From positions 50,411 through 114,410 of the forward strand of contig JAAEAF010002339.1 in the NCBI GenBank assembly GCA_011037195.1: a stretch of DNA of 64,000 nucleotides, written 5' to 3'. The notes beneath the pieces are model-generated. The model was not told where the DNA came from and searched no databases. It worked only from the letters and a program-made list of their open reading frames with translations. Origin of the DNA: Triatoma infestans. Taxonomy: Eukaryota; Arthropoda; Insecta; Hemiptera; Reduviidae. The translations under genes and the position numbers were made by a program. This document shows positions 12,193-21,072 of the stretch, piece after piece (position 1 is the first letter of the stretch; each line of letters begins with the position of its first letter).

Positions 12193-12620
12193 GAGAACGG
12201 CAGCTGTCCCAGCGTAAGCCCAAAGATCCAGGAATAAAACCACTCCCACATTGTATTGACAAATTGAACTATAAATGGCTCATAGATACAGACTCGACAA
12301 AGAATTACATCAATCCCAAAGCAATACCCTCAAATACAACAATTCACCCAGAACAATTTTTCGTAACAACACCAACCGGCTCAAAAGAAGGTTACGAATA
12401 TATAATCCTAAATTTACAACCCCACTTAGGGATCAGACATGACGTAAAACTATATGTATTTCCTTTCTCAAACAACTACGACATGCTATTTGGGAAAAAT
12501 ACCATGCTAGAACTAAACCTTATTATAGACTTTAGCACCAGCACATTAACCTACCCAGGACTTACGATCGAAATGAGACACAGCACAACAGACGAACATC
12601 TATTTGTTACAACTCACGAA
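12193..12620 (+). pseudogene. pol: Retroviral aspartic protease, active site changed
   Basis: Just after the frameshift site the -1 frame encodes a retropepsin. The catalytic loop is at 12282-12296, and the hydrophobic flap and a final LLFGKN/LELN-like block follow. The family motif is L-I-D-T-G; here the Gly is Asp (codon 12291-12293), giving D-T-D, which should abolish activity. The open frame starts upstream of 12193 (an ATG lies at 12153), but expression is expected as a gag fusion by frameshifting. The protease runs without a break into the captured segment. Confidence 0.7.
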
Positions 12621-13406
12621 AAATCGCACACCCCGAAGACTGAAGAAGAGCCGATTGAAACTCCGTCCCCAGAAGTTCCACCAACGTTGGCAGAAACGCC
12701 AACTGCAACAAGAATGTCTTTACGGAATCATAAACGCTTAACCGAACAGGTGTGTGATGCATCAACAGTAGTAAGGAAAAAATGTACAAACAATATGGAA
12801 CAACAGCATCAGCAGCAACAGCAACACATGCCGGCAGTTTTAAATTGTAGTAGTCATATGGTTAGTAAACAGGAAGAGCATAATTGTCAGTCAGAACACG
12901 ATAAACAACAAATGGTGCTTAAGTGTAAAAATAATTCAGATAGTAAAACCGATGATGTAAAACATAAAAGTGAGCGTTTTAGGAAAAATGATTATAATAA
13001 TAGTAATAGTGAAAATAATAACAATAATAATACAAATGTGGCTCAGAAAACAAGAATGAGCAGCCCTAGAAGTAGTGAAGGTTCAGAACCACCTATAACG
13101 CCTGCGGTGGCAGTACCACCTCCAACAGCAACAACAGCGTCACCACCAAATAATAGTCATCCAGTGGTTACAACTACTACACCAGAGAAAAGAAGCCTTA
13201 AACTGACTTTACGTATGAAAAGAAGTCCCCTATTAGATGAAGTAATAAATTCCGGCAGTGCGTGGAGTTCCGAATCTTTTGAACCGCATTATGAAGTAGT
13301 ACGAGTAGAAGGTGTAGATATTGAGTCACACAGGAAAAGAAAACATAAGGGCAAGGATAGAGAACATAGAAAGGCAAGGAAAAAGAAGAAAGAACAGAGC
13401 AATTAA
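12621..13406 (+). CDS. Captured cellular sequence, Su(var)4-20/KMT5 tail-like
   Basis: This is the 3' part of an open frame that begins in the protease. It is not retroviral: it is low-complexity, with a Gln/His run, an Asn run, Pro/Thr stretches and a final Lys/Arg-rich basic tail. Two short blocks recall the C-terminal half of the H4K20 methyltransferases Su(var)4-20/KMT5B: LRNHKRL at about residue 191, and [15 protein letters not shown] followed by YEVVRVEGV near residues 350-380. The SET domain is not included. Base composition changes sharply at both edges: flanking viral DNA is A/C-rich and poor in G, this part is richer in G and T. It sits where reverse transcriptase, RNase H and most of integrase should be. 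Its stop at 13404 may be the host gene's own stop. The parent family is judged from memory of motifs, so moderately sure. Confidence 0.6.
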   Translation, partial: KSHTPKTEEEPIETPSPEVPPTLAETPTATRMSLRNHKRLTEQVCDASTVVRKKCTNNMEQQHQQQQQHMPAVLNCSSHMVSKQEEHNCQSEHDKQQMVLKCKNNSDSKTDDVKHKSERFRKNDYNNSNSENNNNNNTNVAQKTRMSSPRSSEGSEPPITPAVAVPPPTATTASPPNNSHPVVTTTTPEKRSLKLTLRMKRSPLLDEVINSGSAWSSESFEPHYEVVRVEGVDIESHRKRKHKGKDREHRKARKKKKEQSN

Positions 13407-13409
13407 ACA

Positions 13410-13679
13410 TAGATCGTGAAAAAATAGAGATCCCTTCGGGACAAATCTACATCAAAACACATACAAGAAACAAAACAAAACCAAAATACAAAAAGGTAAT
13501 CTACGATGACAAATCCCAGAAAATTCTTACTGGAAAGACTAAAACAAACAAAATACACCCCGACCAACTTAAGAGACCTAGAAAATTTGAAAACCATTCA
13601 AACTTTCCCTCTTGTTCGCAGGATGACGAAACTAACGATCCTCCTCCTAACACTCCTGAGCCAGGAACTAGTGGCCTAT
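13410..13679 (+). pseudogene. pol: Integrase C-terminal remnant
   Basis: A frame different from env stays open from about 13410 to a TAA at 13677-13679. It reads as a basic, Lys/Thr-rich stretch ending in an acidic, Pro-rich tail, as errantivirus integrase ends do. It overlaps the start of env, as usual in this group. The rest of integrase is missing upstream. The composition returns here to the A/C-rich viral pattern, marking the right edge of the captured segment. Confidence 0.5.
13609..13621 (+). promoter_or_regulatory. Probable env 3' splice site
   Basis: A pyrimidine tract (TTTCCCTCTTGTTCG) runs into CAG at 13619-13621, one base before the env ATG at 13623. Errantivirus env is made from a spliced mRNA, and this is the natural acceptor for the leader donors at 10299 or 10515. 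Confidence 0.55.
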
Positions 13680-15326
13680 AAATTGACAGACTTAACCAAC
13701 GGCCCAGGCATACTACCAATAAAAATACAAGATTCTTTTATAATGGATAAGTACTTTACTTACATGCATTCCATAAACTTATCAAGACTCCGAGAAGAAC
13801 TGACAAACATCGACCACACTCTAGATACTCTTACCGAACCAAGGAAAGACCCTAAAAGTAATTACACGGACTCACTGAAAAGCGATTCACATACCCTCCT
13901 CAAAGCTTATTTAAAAACTCACATAGCTTACACACAAGACAAACTGGATCATATATTAGTTAATTCGAAAAAGATAAGAACCAAAAGAGGACTTATAAAT
14001 GCACTAGGAACAGCTATATCCTGGATAACAGGAAATATGGACGCAAACGACAAAGAACATTATGACCAGGTAATTAACAAAATTGAACGAAACGACCACC
14101 ATTTAGAAAACAACATTCAACAACAACTAATAGTAAATAAAAAATTAATTGCTGCATTCAACAAAGACTTGTCAATAATAAGAGACAACAATTCAAAAAT
14201 CAAGAAACTTCTTAACTATGACGTAAGTAACATACTTGAAATAAACCAACTCTACTCTACATTACAAGCAGCTCTAAACTTACTAACGAACAAAATAAAT
14301 GACGTAGATGAGTCAATCGAGTTTTGTAAACTGAACATACTTCACAACAGCGTAATCTCGCGCAAAGAACTAGGAGAATTGCAATTGATCAACAACATCG
14401 AACTTATCTCCGAAAACACAGAAATTTTATGGCAAACTGGAAAAATCCATTGCTCTATCACACCCACTCACCTCTATTACTTTATACAGTTACCATTAAA
14501 AACTCCCTTAATCGAGACCTACTTCCTTTTATCCTATCCATATAATAATAAAACAACCACCCTCACTACCCTGGTACACCCCTCATTAGTATTAAAAACT
14601 AACGTCATATACAGAGCACAATGTGAACTGCTACTAGATAATTATTATTGTAAAAATATAACAATTATTAATGATATGTGTATAACTAATCTTTTGTATA
14701 ATAATAATAATAAAGGATGTAAGACTGTAAATATACCAGAACCAAAACCATTTGTGAAAAGTATAGACATAATAAGCCAATATTTAATTTATAACACCCC
14801 ACTCATAAGCATTGCAAAAAGCAACATGAATTTTACTATCAATACTAAACCTACTACTTTATTACAGCTCAATGATAAAGAGCAATTAAATAATTGTAAG
14901 GCAATATATCAGTATAAAGAGGCTAACAATATTGTAATAGATAGATTCCCAAACACATCAAACCCAGTCAATATTTCCTTTTCCGATCTCCACAACCTTA
15001 ATATTAATTCCCTACCATACGAAGCACTTGAGGAAGAAGAAGAAAATTTCACCAACCATACTCTCGTCTTGTTCACACTAACCATCATCATTTTCATCGT
15101 CTCTATATTACACTTTGCCTTTCACTACCGAAAAGCACTATACTATGTCTGCAACATCTGCAAGACACAAAAACTTCCAAAACCAATAGAAGAGGAACAA
15201 GCAGAAGCTCATCCACCACAACCAAGCAGTCGAACATCCAGTACATCAATTTCTCTAACTCCCATGGCCGCCTACCAACAGCACCTCCAAAAGCTTCAGT
15301 CTTTTCGTGAGGACACGAAAACTTAA
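13623..15326 (+). CDS. env: Envelope fusion protein, baculovirus F-like
   Basis: The ATG at 13623 is preferred over the upstream open frame from 13506 because it starts a hydrophobic signal peptide (about 20 residues) and lies right after a splice acceptor. The frame is open for 567 codons. A furin-type site RTKR ends at 13988 and is followed by a Gly/Ala/Leu-rich fusion peptide (GLINALG start), then heptad-like helical sequence rich in Asn, Cys-containing ectodomain with many N-glycosylation sequons, one membrane segment coded by about 15060-15125 and a cytoplasmic tail of roughly 70 residues. This layout is that of errantivirus Env and baculovirus F proteins, which mediate membrane fusion at the cell surface or in endosomes. 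No break is seen. It is the only complete viral gene of this copy. Confidence 0.88.
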   Translation: MTKLTILLLTLLSQELVAYKLTDLTNGPGILPIKIQDSFIMDKYFTYMHSINLSRLREELTNIDHTLDTLTEPRKDPKSNYTDSLKSDSHTLLKAYLKTHIAYTQDKLDHILVNSKKIRTKRGLINALGTAISWITGNMDANDKEHYDQVINKIERNDHHLENNIQQQLIVNKKLIAAFNKDLSIIRDNNSKIKKLLNYDVSNILEINQLYSTLQAALNLLTNKINDVDESIEFCKLNILHNSVISRKELGELQLINNIELISENTEILWQTGKIHCSITPTHLYYFIQLPLKTPLIETYFLLSYPYNNKTTTLTTLVHPSLVLKTNVIYRAQCELLLDNYYCKNITIINDMCITNLLYNNNNKGCKTVNIPEPKPFVKSIDIISQYLIYNTPLISIAKSNMNFTINTKPTTLLQLNDKEQLNNCKAIYQYKEANNIVIDRFPNTSNPVNISFSDLHNLNINSLPYEALEEEEENFTNHTLVLFTLTIIIFIVSILHFAFHYRKALYYVCNICKTQKLPKPIEEEQAEAHPPQPSSRTSSTSISLTPMAAYQQHLQKLQSFREDTKT

Positions 15327-15335
15327 GGGCGGAGG
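15325..15335 (+). promoter_or_regulatory. Polypurine tract
   Basis: AAGGGCGGAGG lies directly before the 3' LTR start and is the expected primer for plus-strand DNA synthesis. One C interrupts the purines. Confidence 0.7.
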
Positions 15336-15607
15336 AGTTATATCATAGGAAAAGCTAACGTAGCACCAAAGCGCCTACGCACTTAATCCAAGATAACAAC
15401 CATCATATATACAGTAGCAACAAGCCCTCTACAGTTCAGTCAGCCAAGCCAGTCTGCCAAGTTAGTCCGCCGCAAGTAGTTTAGTGATCTTTATATTTTG
15501 TTAGTGAGTTTAAAGTTAAGTATCACATTGTTATTATTTGTACCATTAATAAATAAATAAAGTATTCATTTTTTAAAAAACACTTTTTTGGTCCAAATAA
15601 TACAACT
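15336..15607 (+). repeat. 3' LTR of the errantivirus-like element
   Basis: It is 272 bp long and pairs with 9663-9932. It starts AGTTATATC and ends ATACAACT, and carries the same TCAGTC initiator and AATAAA signal (15548). CCGG follows directly as the target duplication. Confidence 0.9.
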
Positions 15608-16130
15608 CCGGAAATACTTGTCTTGAGGTCCCTGGGTGAGGTTTTGAGGGAACAGTAGCACTATACATTAATATAGCGCTATAATATATGCCACCTATAT
15701 AATATTAATGCACATTACAAGCATTAATGGAATTCCAGATTTGAAGAAAATCGGTTAACCGGAAGTGCGATTTAACAGATTAAGTTTTTGAGAATTTTTT
15801 TGGAAATAGTTACAATGTTTTTCTTTAAACTTGGAATGCTTGTTGCATAGATAAAAACGTATCACTTTTATTAGAAACATATTTCTGTAAAAAAATAATA
15901 AAAATGATTTTAGAGAGTTATTGGGGTCCGTCAGTCAGTTTAAATTTAAATTATCACAAGGTTTGCTGGTTTTGACGTAGAGCGCTCTAAATAAGGTCGT
16001 CGCTCAGATATAAAATGCCCACCAACATGTATATGGCCAGCCCAACTTAACATTGTAAAGTTGCTATTTCTTGATTAAATTGTATTAATTAGAGTGAGAG
16101 AAAGTCGTGTGAGTGTTTCATGATTTTTGT
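15608..16130 (+). repeat. Dispersed repeat R, right part of the copy cut by the provirus
   Basis: The sequence resumes with CCGGAAATACTTGTCTTGAG and includes GGTTAACCGGAAGTGCG, a CTTTAAACTTG block, TATGGCCAGCCCA and the 3' terminus TTAATTAGAGTGAGAGAAAG. The last 220 bp match 28865-29110. It is the best reference for the 3' half of the family. Confidence 0.7.
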
Positions 16131-17295
16131 TTCAAGTTTCTGTCACTGGATTATTGCTTTCAGGTTAGCGAGCACATTGAATGTTCATCTTAGATATGTT
16201 TGACTCCATATGAAGAGTGATACAAGGAGCTGTGTGGCCAGTCTGTCAACATGCTAGGCGTTATAAACAAAAAAATAGCCTAAGCTCTTCCACAGATCAT
16301 CCTTCCAACTAAGTTGGCTGTAGCCTTGAACTCTTCAATATCCATTTGGTAAGAGCACGCCTGCCTGATTGTAGATGTCAAGCAGTATTTAAATGTCTCC
16401 GAAGCATTGAATTTCCCGCTTAGTTTATTTTCCAAAGCGATGATTTTGTTTTTTCAAAGTACAGTTGGTAACAAGCTGTCGCAAGAAAATTGGAAAGAAA
16501 TATAAACAAAAGAAATGTGAAAAGCCGCCGTTTCATTTGTAAGGGAGCAGATCGCCTATTACCAACACACTAAACTAAAAGAAATTCTAATAATGAGCCT
16601 GTTTTCCAAAACTCTTCCAGTTATAATCAACAATTCTTATTTTTCCTTCATTCTTGTCAAATCTTTTCCTTAAAATAAGTAACTTTTAACATTCATCCTT
16701 GAATTTGTTTTTGTTTCTTTCTTTTTTTAAAGTCAGTTAAGCATAAATCGATTTACTTCATCGACTTTTTTATATTTTATCAAAAGGAAACTTACACTGG
16801 CAGATTTTCTTTTTAATAAATAGATCTCTGTGAGCTTTCTTATTTCTTCACTGACTTTTATTTTGAATTTTACTTTCTCCAATGTTTGGGAAGTTTTTAT
16901 TCATATCTGAATTTGGAAATATGGATGTGAACGAGTCATTTCTTACTCTCTCTTTCTGCCAGAATAGGAACAGGACTTTGCGTTTGTTTTAGATTATCGA
17001 TATTGGATTTTTCACCCGAAATGAACGCTCTGACGTCATCTGAGATAGAACAAGTGACTCAGAAAATGATGTTTTCTAATGTGTGTTATGTAACCAGATT
17101 AATTCAAAAACGAATAATCAAAGCAAAAAGATCCATTCCATTTGGATTTCACCAGAGGATCCCTTAGGAAATAATGACTTCCTTTGGCCAATGGACCGAA
17201 AATTCCCAGACCCCAAGTACCACTTTAGTAAATGTACTTTCACATTTAGAATTCAATATATACTGAATCTTCAGACTACTTAAGAAAGTTATGTT
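16131..17295. other. Non-coding stretch, no gene seen
   Basis: AT-rich sequence with short ORFs only. No mobile element end or RNA gene recognised. Confidence 0.4.
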
Positions 17296-17610
17296 ACGAA
17301 TGAGGAAGGTAGTTTCACGATATAAACTTTATCCAATCTTGTAGGCATCTTCAGTAGAGAGTACCCTGTAAAAGACACAATTCAGTTGACAAAAACTAAG
17401 TCAAGATGTCATCATATGATACTTAAAATTACTTGGTTTCATCTTATCATATAGTGCCATCTTGTTTTAGTTCTTGTTAACTGACATAATTTTGTTAACT
17501 GAATTCTGCATTTTGTATTGTCTCTCTACTAAAAACCCTTTAAGTTTGGCGAAACGTTTAGTAATTTAATAAAGATTATATCGTGAGACTACCTTGGCTT
17601 CCTCATTCGT
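17296..17610. mobile_element. Foldback MITE with about 40-bp inverted ends
   Basis: The left end ACGAATGAGGAAGGTAGTTT.. and the right end ..CTTCCTCATTCGT are inverted copies of each other over about 40 bp, with a 4-bp indel. Similarity continues inward (CACGATATAA, CTTTAT). The total length is 315 bp and nothing is coded. The target duplication is not clear. The right arm contains GGCGAAACGTTT, a motif shared with other repeats in the window. Confidence 0.75.
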
Positions 17611-17611
17611 A

Positions 17612-17865
17612 TCATTTAAAATTCAGAATTTGAAGAAAATCGGTTGACCGGAAGTGCGTTTTTACTGAAATTATTTTCGTTTTCTAACGATTTCATCTAT
17701 AAAAAACATTGGCGGATTTCATTAAATTTATTACGGTAACTATGAATACCACTTTTGTTTGGAACTTTTTACTAAGAAAGCTCATTCGTAAAAATTTCAA
17801 GTGTGGAGCGATTTTGTCTCTTAAATCGTGTAAACTGCAGCAGTAAGAGAAAGTTGTCTGCTTTG
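17612..17865 (+). repeat. Dispersed repeat R, short copy
   Basis: It contains GAAAATCGGTTGACCGGAAGTGCGT-type sequence and ends with CAGCAGTAAGAGAAAGTTG, the family terminus. It lacks the 5' third and is internally shortened. Confidence 0.55.
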
Positions 17866-18240
17866 CACCAAGTTTTTTATTTATTTTGAAAATATTATAC
17901 AACTCCGCAATATTTACCTTTTTATTCTAAAATATTTAAAAAAGGTCATTACTACTAGCTTGGGAATCTTTGTTTGGTTTTCTGCAGAGATGCTGCAAAT
18001 TATTTCAGTTTTTTGTCTTTCCCTTTTTTATTTTCTTTCATTATTTTATGTGTAATTCCCCAAACTCCGTCTGTATCATAAAAGTTGAGCGCCACGGCAT
18101 TTTTAGTAAAAGAAAGGGGAAAACGACGAACCCCACAAAAAAAGAATAGGAGAAAAAAAAAGGCGAATAATAATAATAATAATAATAAGTATAAGGATAA
18201 AGGAAAATAAAAAAAAATTAATAAAAAAAAAAATTAATTA
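17866..18240. other. Low-complexity stretch
   Basis: It holds an (AAT)n run at about 18165-18188 and A-rich tracts on both sides. No gene. Confidence 0.5.
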
Positions 18241-18305
18241 AATTATGTGGGCGAGGTCCGGAATTGAACCTGTGATATTAGCGGCGTGAGGCCAACACGT
18301 TACCT
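18241..18305 (-). repeat. tRNA-like SINE head, possible
   Basis: On the minus strand, GGTTCAATTCCGGACC resembles a tRNA B box (GGTTCGANNCC), with an A-box-like stretch about 35 bases upstream. Simple ATT repeats follow downstream, as in some tRNA-derived SINEs. A real tRNA gene is unlikely because no complete cloverleaf is evident. Confidence 0.35.
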
Positions 18306-19365
18306 GTACATAACTGACTCAAATTTGACAATGCTGGTTTTATTTGATTCAACAGACTACTGTAGTTCAGCGGCTGCGCTCTGTATCACCAAATAACCTA
18401 GCTCCTTGAAAACAAATTTAAATAAATAAAAAGGCTTTACAATTAAAAGTTAAATTCTCAGTTAACAAAAAAAACGGTGACGAAAGAAAACAAAATAATT
18501 TACAGTACAAAAAAATTGAACAATTCTTATTTATTTAGTATAAATCAATACGATAGAATTTGGTAATATTACAAACATAAACCAAAAAAAAAATGGCAGA
18601 ACAATTTCTTAACTCAAATCAGATTTTGACTTTCAAATAAATTCTAATTTAACGGTAATAAGTGTTACTTTAACTAGTATTTCATTACTGAACAATTAAT
18701 TATAAAGTGTTTGATTTTGGTTAAATGTATTATTGTCCACTCAATGTTGTATGTATCTATTGGCCTCTGATAGATCAAAGAAGTAAAGGAAACTTAATGA
18801 CTGTAACAAAGTTCTTATAACATTTCTGTACGGAATTATTATTAATAGAAAACTCACTTTTTCATAATCGTACGATCGTACCTGTAAATAAGCGCTTCAT
18901 ATACGTTCCTTTTGGGAAGGCTAATGGATTCTGTCTTTAAATCCCCTTTCGGGTGTTACTTCTTCTCTTCTCAAGTTTCCAGAAGTTCAACTTAGCACAG
19001 AATGCAAAATATTTTTAAACCACAAAGGAATGCCTTCTCCTCAGACTCTCATACTCAAACTGCTCTCATTTTTTTTTTTAAATTCAAAATTTTCGCCGTT
19101 GTTCCTTTTCTCCACCGGTGCGCTAGTGTCGTCTTCTAAAAATTGTTGGCCCTCCCCTCACACTCAATTTGTTATTTATTATTATCAACAATTATGAACA
19201 CAAATTAAAAATAACAATTCAATTGTACATTCGAATTATTCTATTTCCCTTTTTTTTTCTTATTGATTTGATTATCAGTAGTCAATAAAACCAGCATTGT
19301 CTTTTGTTCAGTTATTGTTCTTTAGAATAGTTTCTGTTATTTTTGGCTGACTTAAAGTCGTTACA
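18306..19365 (-). repeat. Possible 3' LTR of the minus-strand gypsy fragment
   Basis: The upper edge is supported: a purine tract (minus strand AGGAAGGTGGAGAG, 19366-19381) is followed by TGTAACGAC, a normal gypsy LTR start. The lower edge is a guess (a TGTACA at 18306). An 18-bp inverted repeat, GACAATGCTGGTTTTATT at 18327-18344 and its complement at 19284-19301, lies inside. No second LTR exists in the window for comparison. Confidence 0.35.
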
Positions 19366-19501
19366 AACTCTCCACCTTCCTGGAGAAAAATAACAGAAAC
19401 TTTGTTACTATATCGTTTGGATAAGGAAAAAAAAGTAAAATAAAAGGAGAAAGGTTAAGATAGGACAGGAAAGGAAAGTACAGGATATAACCCCTTCAGT
19501 A

Positions 19502-20998
19502 TTAGACTTCTCCTGGGTGATCTTTTAAGTCTTTCACGCTCCATACTCCAGCGAAGCTCCCGTTTTCAGGCTCTTCTAATTCATAAGCGGCTGATGAAAT
19601 TTTCTTTCTCACTTTTCTCTGTACGAAGCGAGGTGCCAATTTCCCAGAGTAGTACGCGGATGCATCCGATTGTGGGTGTGTCCTGCACCAAACCAATTGT
19701 CCTTCGTTAAAAGTTACCGGTCTTCTTCGGAAATTGTAACTTCTTTGTCTTTTTTCGTAAGCTCGATCAAGCCTATCCTGAACCTCTTTATATAAAACAG
19801 GCATTAATTTTAACTTTTCCTCATGCCGAGTTCTCTCCAAATGTAACTCTCCTGCTGTTGCTTTATCATTGAAATCAGTGGCTGTGCGAGGTAGTTCTCG
19901 GCCGTGATTGAGGTAAGCCGGAGTGTACCCCGTGGCCTCATGTACAGACGTTTTCATGGCAAACTCGAGTTTGGCGAGGTTGGTGTCCCAATTTCGATGC
20001 TTTTCTTTTACATATGAAGCTAGCATGGTTTTTACAACCCTGTTTACTCTTTCCGTTGGATTTGCCTGCGGGTGGTAAAGGTTTGTGAACCACGGGTTCA
20101 CGCCATATTCGTCCAGCATGCTCCTGAACTCACGTCCCTTAAACTGGACACCGTTGTCACATATAACCGCTTGCGGTACTCCAAACTGGAAGAATACCCT
20201 CTCTTCTATCATCTGAGCCACTTTCTTCGATGTCGCCTTTCTCAGAGGAAGTAGAATTGTGTATTTGGAGAAATAATCACAAACTACTAAAAGCATCCTG
20301 TTCTGCTTTGTTGACAGTGGGAAAGGACCCATCAAATCAGCTGTGATAATTTGCCATGGTCTTTCTGCTACTCTTTGTTCTCCCATCAGTCTAGCAGGAC
20401 CCTGTTGTGATGGCTTCATAGCAAGACATGTAGGGCATCTTGCTACATACCTCGCTACGTCGGCTGCTACGCCTGGCCAATAATATTTTTCTTTAATACG
20501 CTGTAATGTCTTAAATGAGCCTAGATGTCCAGAAATTGGGCTATCATGAAAGTCGAACAGAACTTTCTTCCTCTGTGATTTTGGTATTACCAACTTCCAT
20601 GGCTGGTCTTCTCCCAAAATCTTATGAGAATCCACTATCCTCTTATATAGTGAAGATCCTTCCACTTTCCAACTAGGATACGCTTCAGGGTGCTTGCGGA
20701 CTTTTAAACACATGTCTCTATACCAGTCATCTAGTTGGTCATCATTGCAGTCTATGGCTGATAATTCCTCTTGGTCTTCTCCTATCCTAGATAAAGCGTC
20801 GGCGGCTTTATTTAATTTTCCCGCACGATGTTGGACCTGAAAATCAAATTGCTGAAGCTTTACCGCCCATCTCGCAAGTCGTCCTTGTGGGTCCTTTAAA
20901 CTGTTGAGCCACTTTAGCGCCATATGATCTGTGATCACTGTAAACACCATTCCTTCTAAATATGGTCTGAACTTTTTTATAGCCCACAACAGAGCATG
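19502..20998 (-). pseudogene. pol: Gypsy-type pol fragment: RNase H end and integrase
   Basis: An open frame of about 495 residues codes for the last part of RNase H (TDH near residue 20, AADALSR near 62), then integrase: the HHCC zinc-binding region (H148, H155, then C185-x2-C188), and catalytic D218, D278 and E313 in TADLMG, CDNG and NPTERVNR contexts. The C-terminal domain ends in DHPGEV. This is Ty3/gypsy (Metaviridae) of the insect QANPTE type. The 5' part (gag, protease, reverse transcriptase) is missing. The homology stops near 20998, just inside RNase H, where LINE sequence joins. The integrase frame itself is intact. ORFs on the plus strand here are shadows. Confidence 0.88.
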
Positions 20999-21072
20999 TG
21001 AAATAATTAATTACATAAACAGACCGGATTTCATTGCTATCGCTGTAATAGAAATCTGTCGTGATTGTATCA
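20999..21072 (-). other. Junction between gypsy fragment and LINE fragment
   Basis: About 70 bp belong clearly to neither element. Both partners are on the minus strand, the LINE losing its 3' part (ORF2) and the gypsy element its 5' part. It could be a deletion joint or an insertion of one into the other followed by deletion. Confidence 0.45.

Larger units (their letters stand above)
11048..12237 (+). pseudogene. gag: Gag, broken
   Basis: The ATG at 11048 opens a reading frame to 11674. It contains the FSGNP..L..FI motif near residues 58-70 and the helical region typical of errantivirus/gypsy capsid. A tandem duplication of about 48 bp at 11628-11724 then causes a stop. After it the same frame resumes (DPNTLEEL-type segment) and stops near 11788, just before a run of eight A. 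The Pro/Gln/Asn/Tyr-rich C-terminus is open in another frame from about 11800 to the stop at 12235-12237. At least two lesions are therefore present. No CCHC zinc knuckle is seen, which is usual for errantiviruses. The long minus-strand ORF over 11644-12120 is a shadow. Confidence 0.75.
9663..15607 (+). mobile_element. Errantivirus-like endogenous retrovirus carrying foreign coding sequence
   Basis: Two LTRs start AGTTAT and end with an AACT terminus. The flanking 4 bp are CCGG on both sides, at 9659-9662 and 15608-15611. Inside are a primer binding site, a long leader, a gag region, a protease piece, a captured segment, a short overlapping tail read as the integrase end, env and a purine tract. 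This order, the LTR ends, the 4-bp duplication and the F-like envelope fit insect errantiviruses (Metaviridae). The pol core (reverse transcriptase, RNase H, most of integrase) is absent, so the copy could move only with help in trans. The LTRs differ at about six bases plus one small indel, so the insertion is not brand new. Confidence 0.9.

Noticed and set aside
12153..13406. The whole frame as one normal retroviral pol
   Set aside because: After the protease part there are no RT, RNase H or integrase motifs, and composition changes abruptly.
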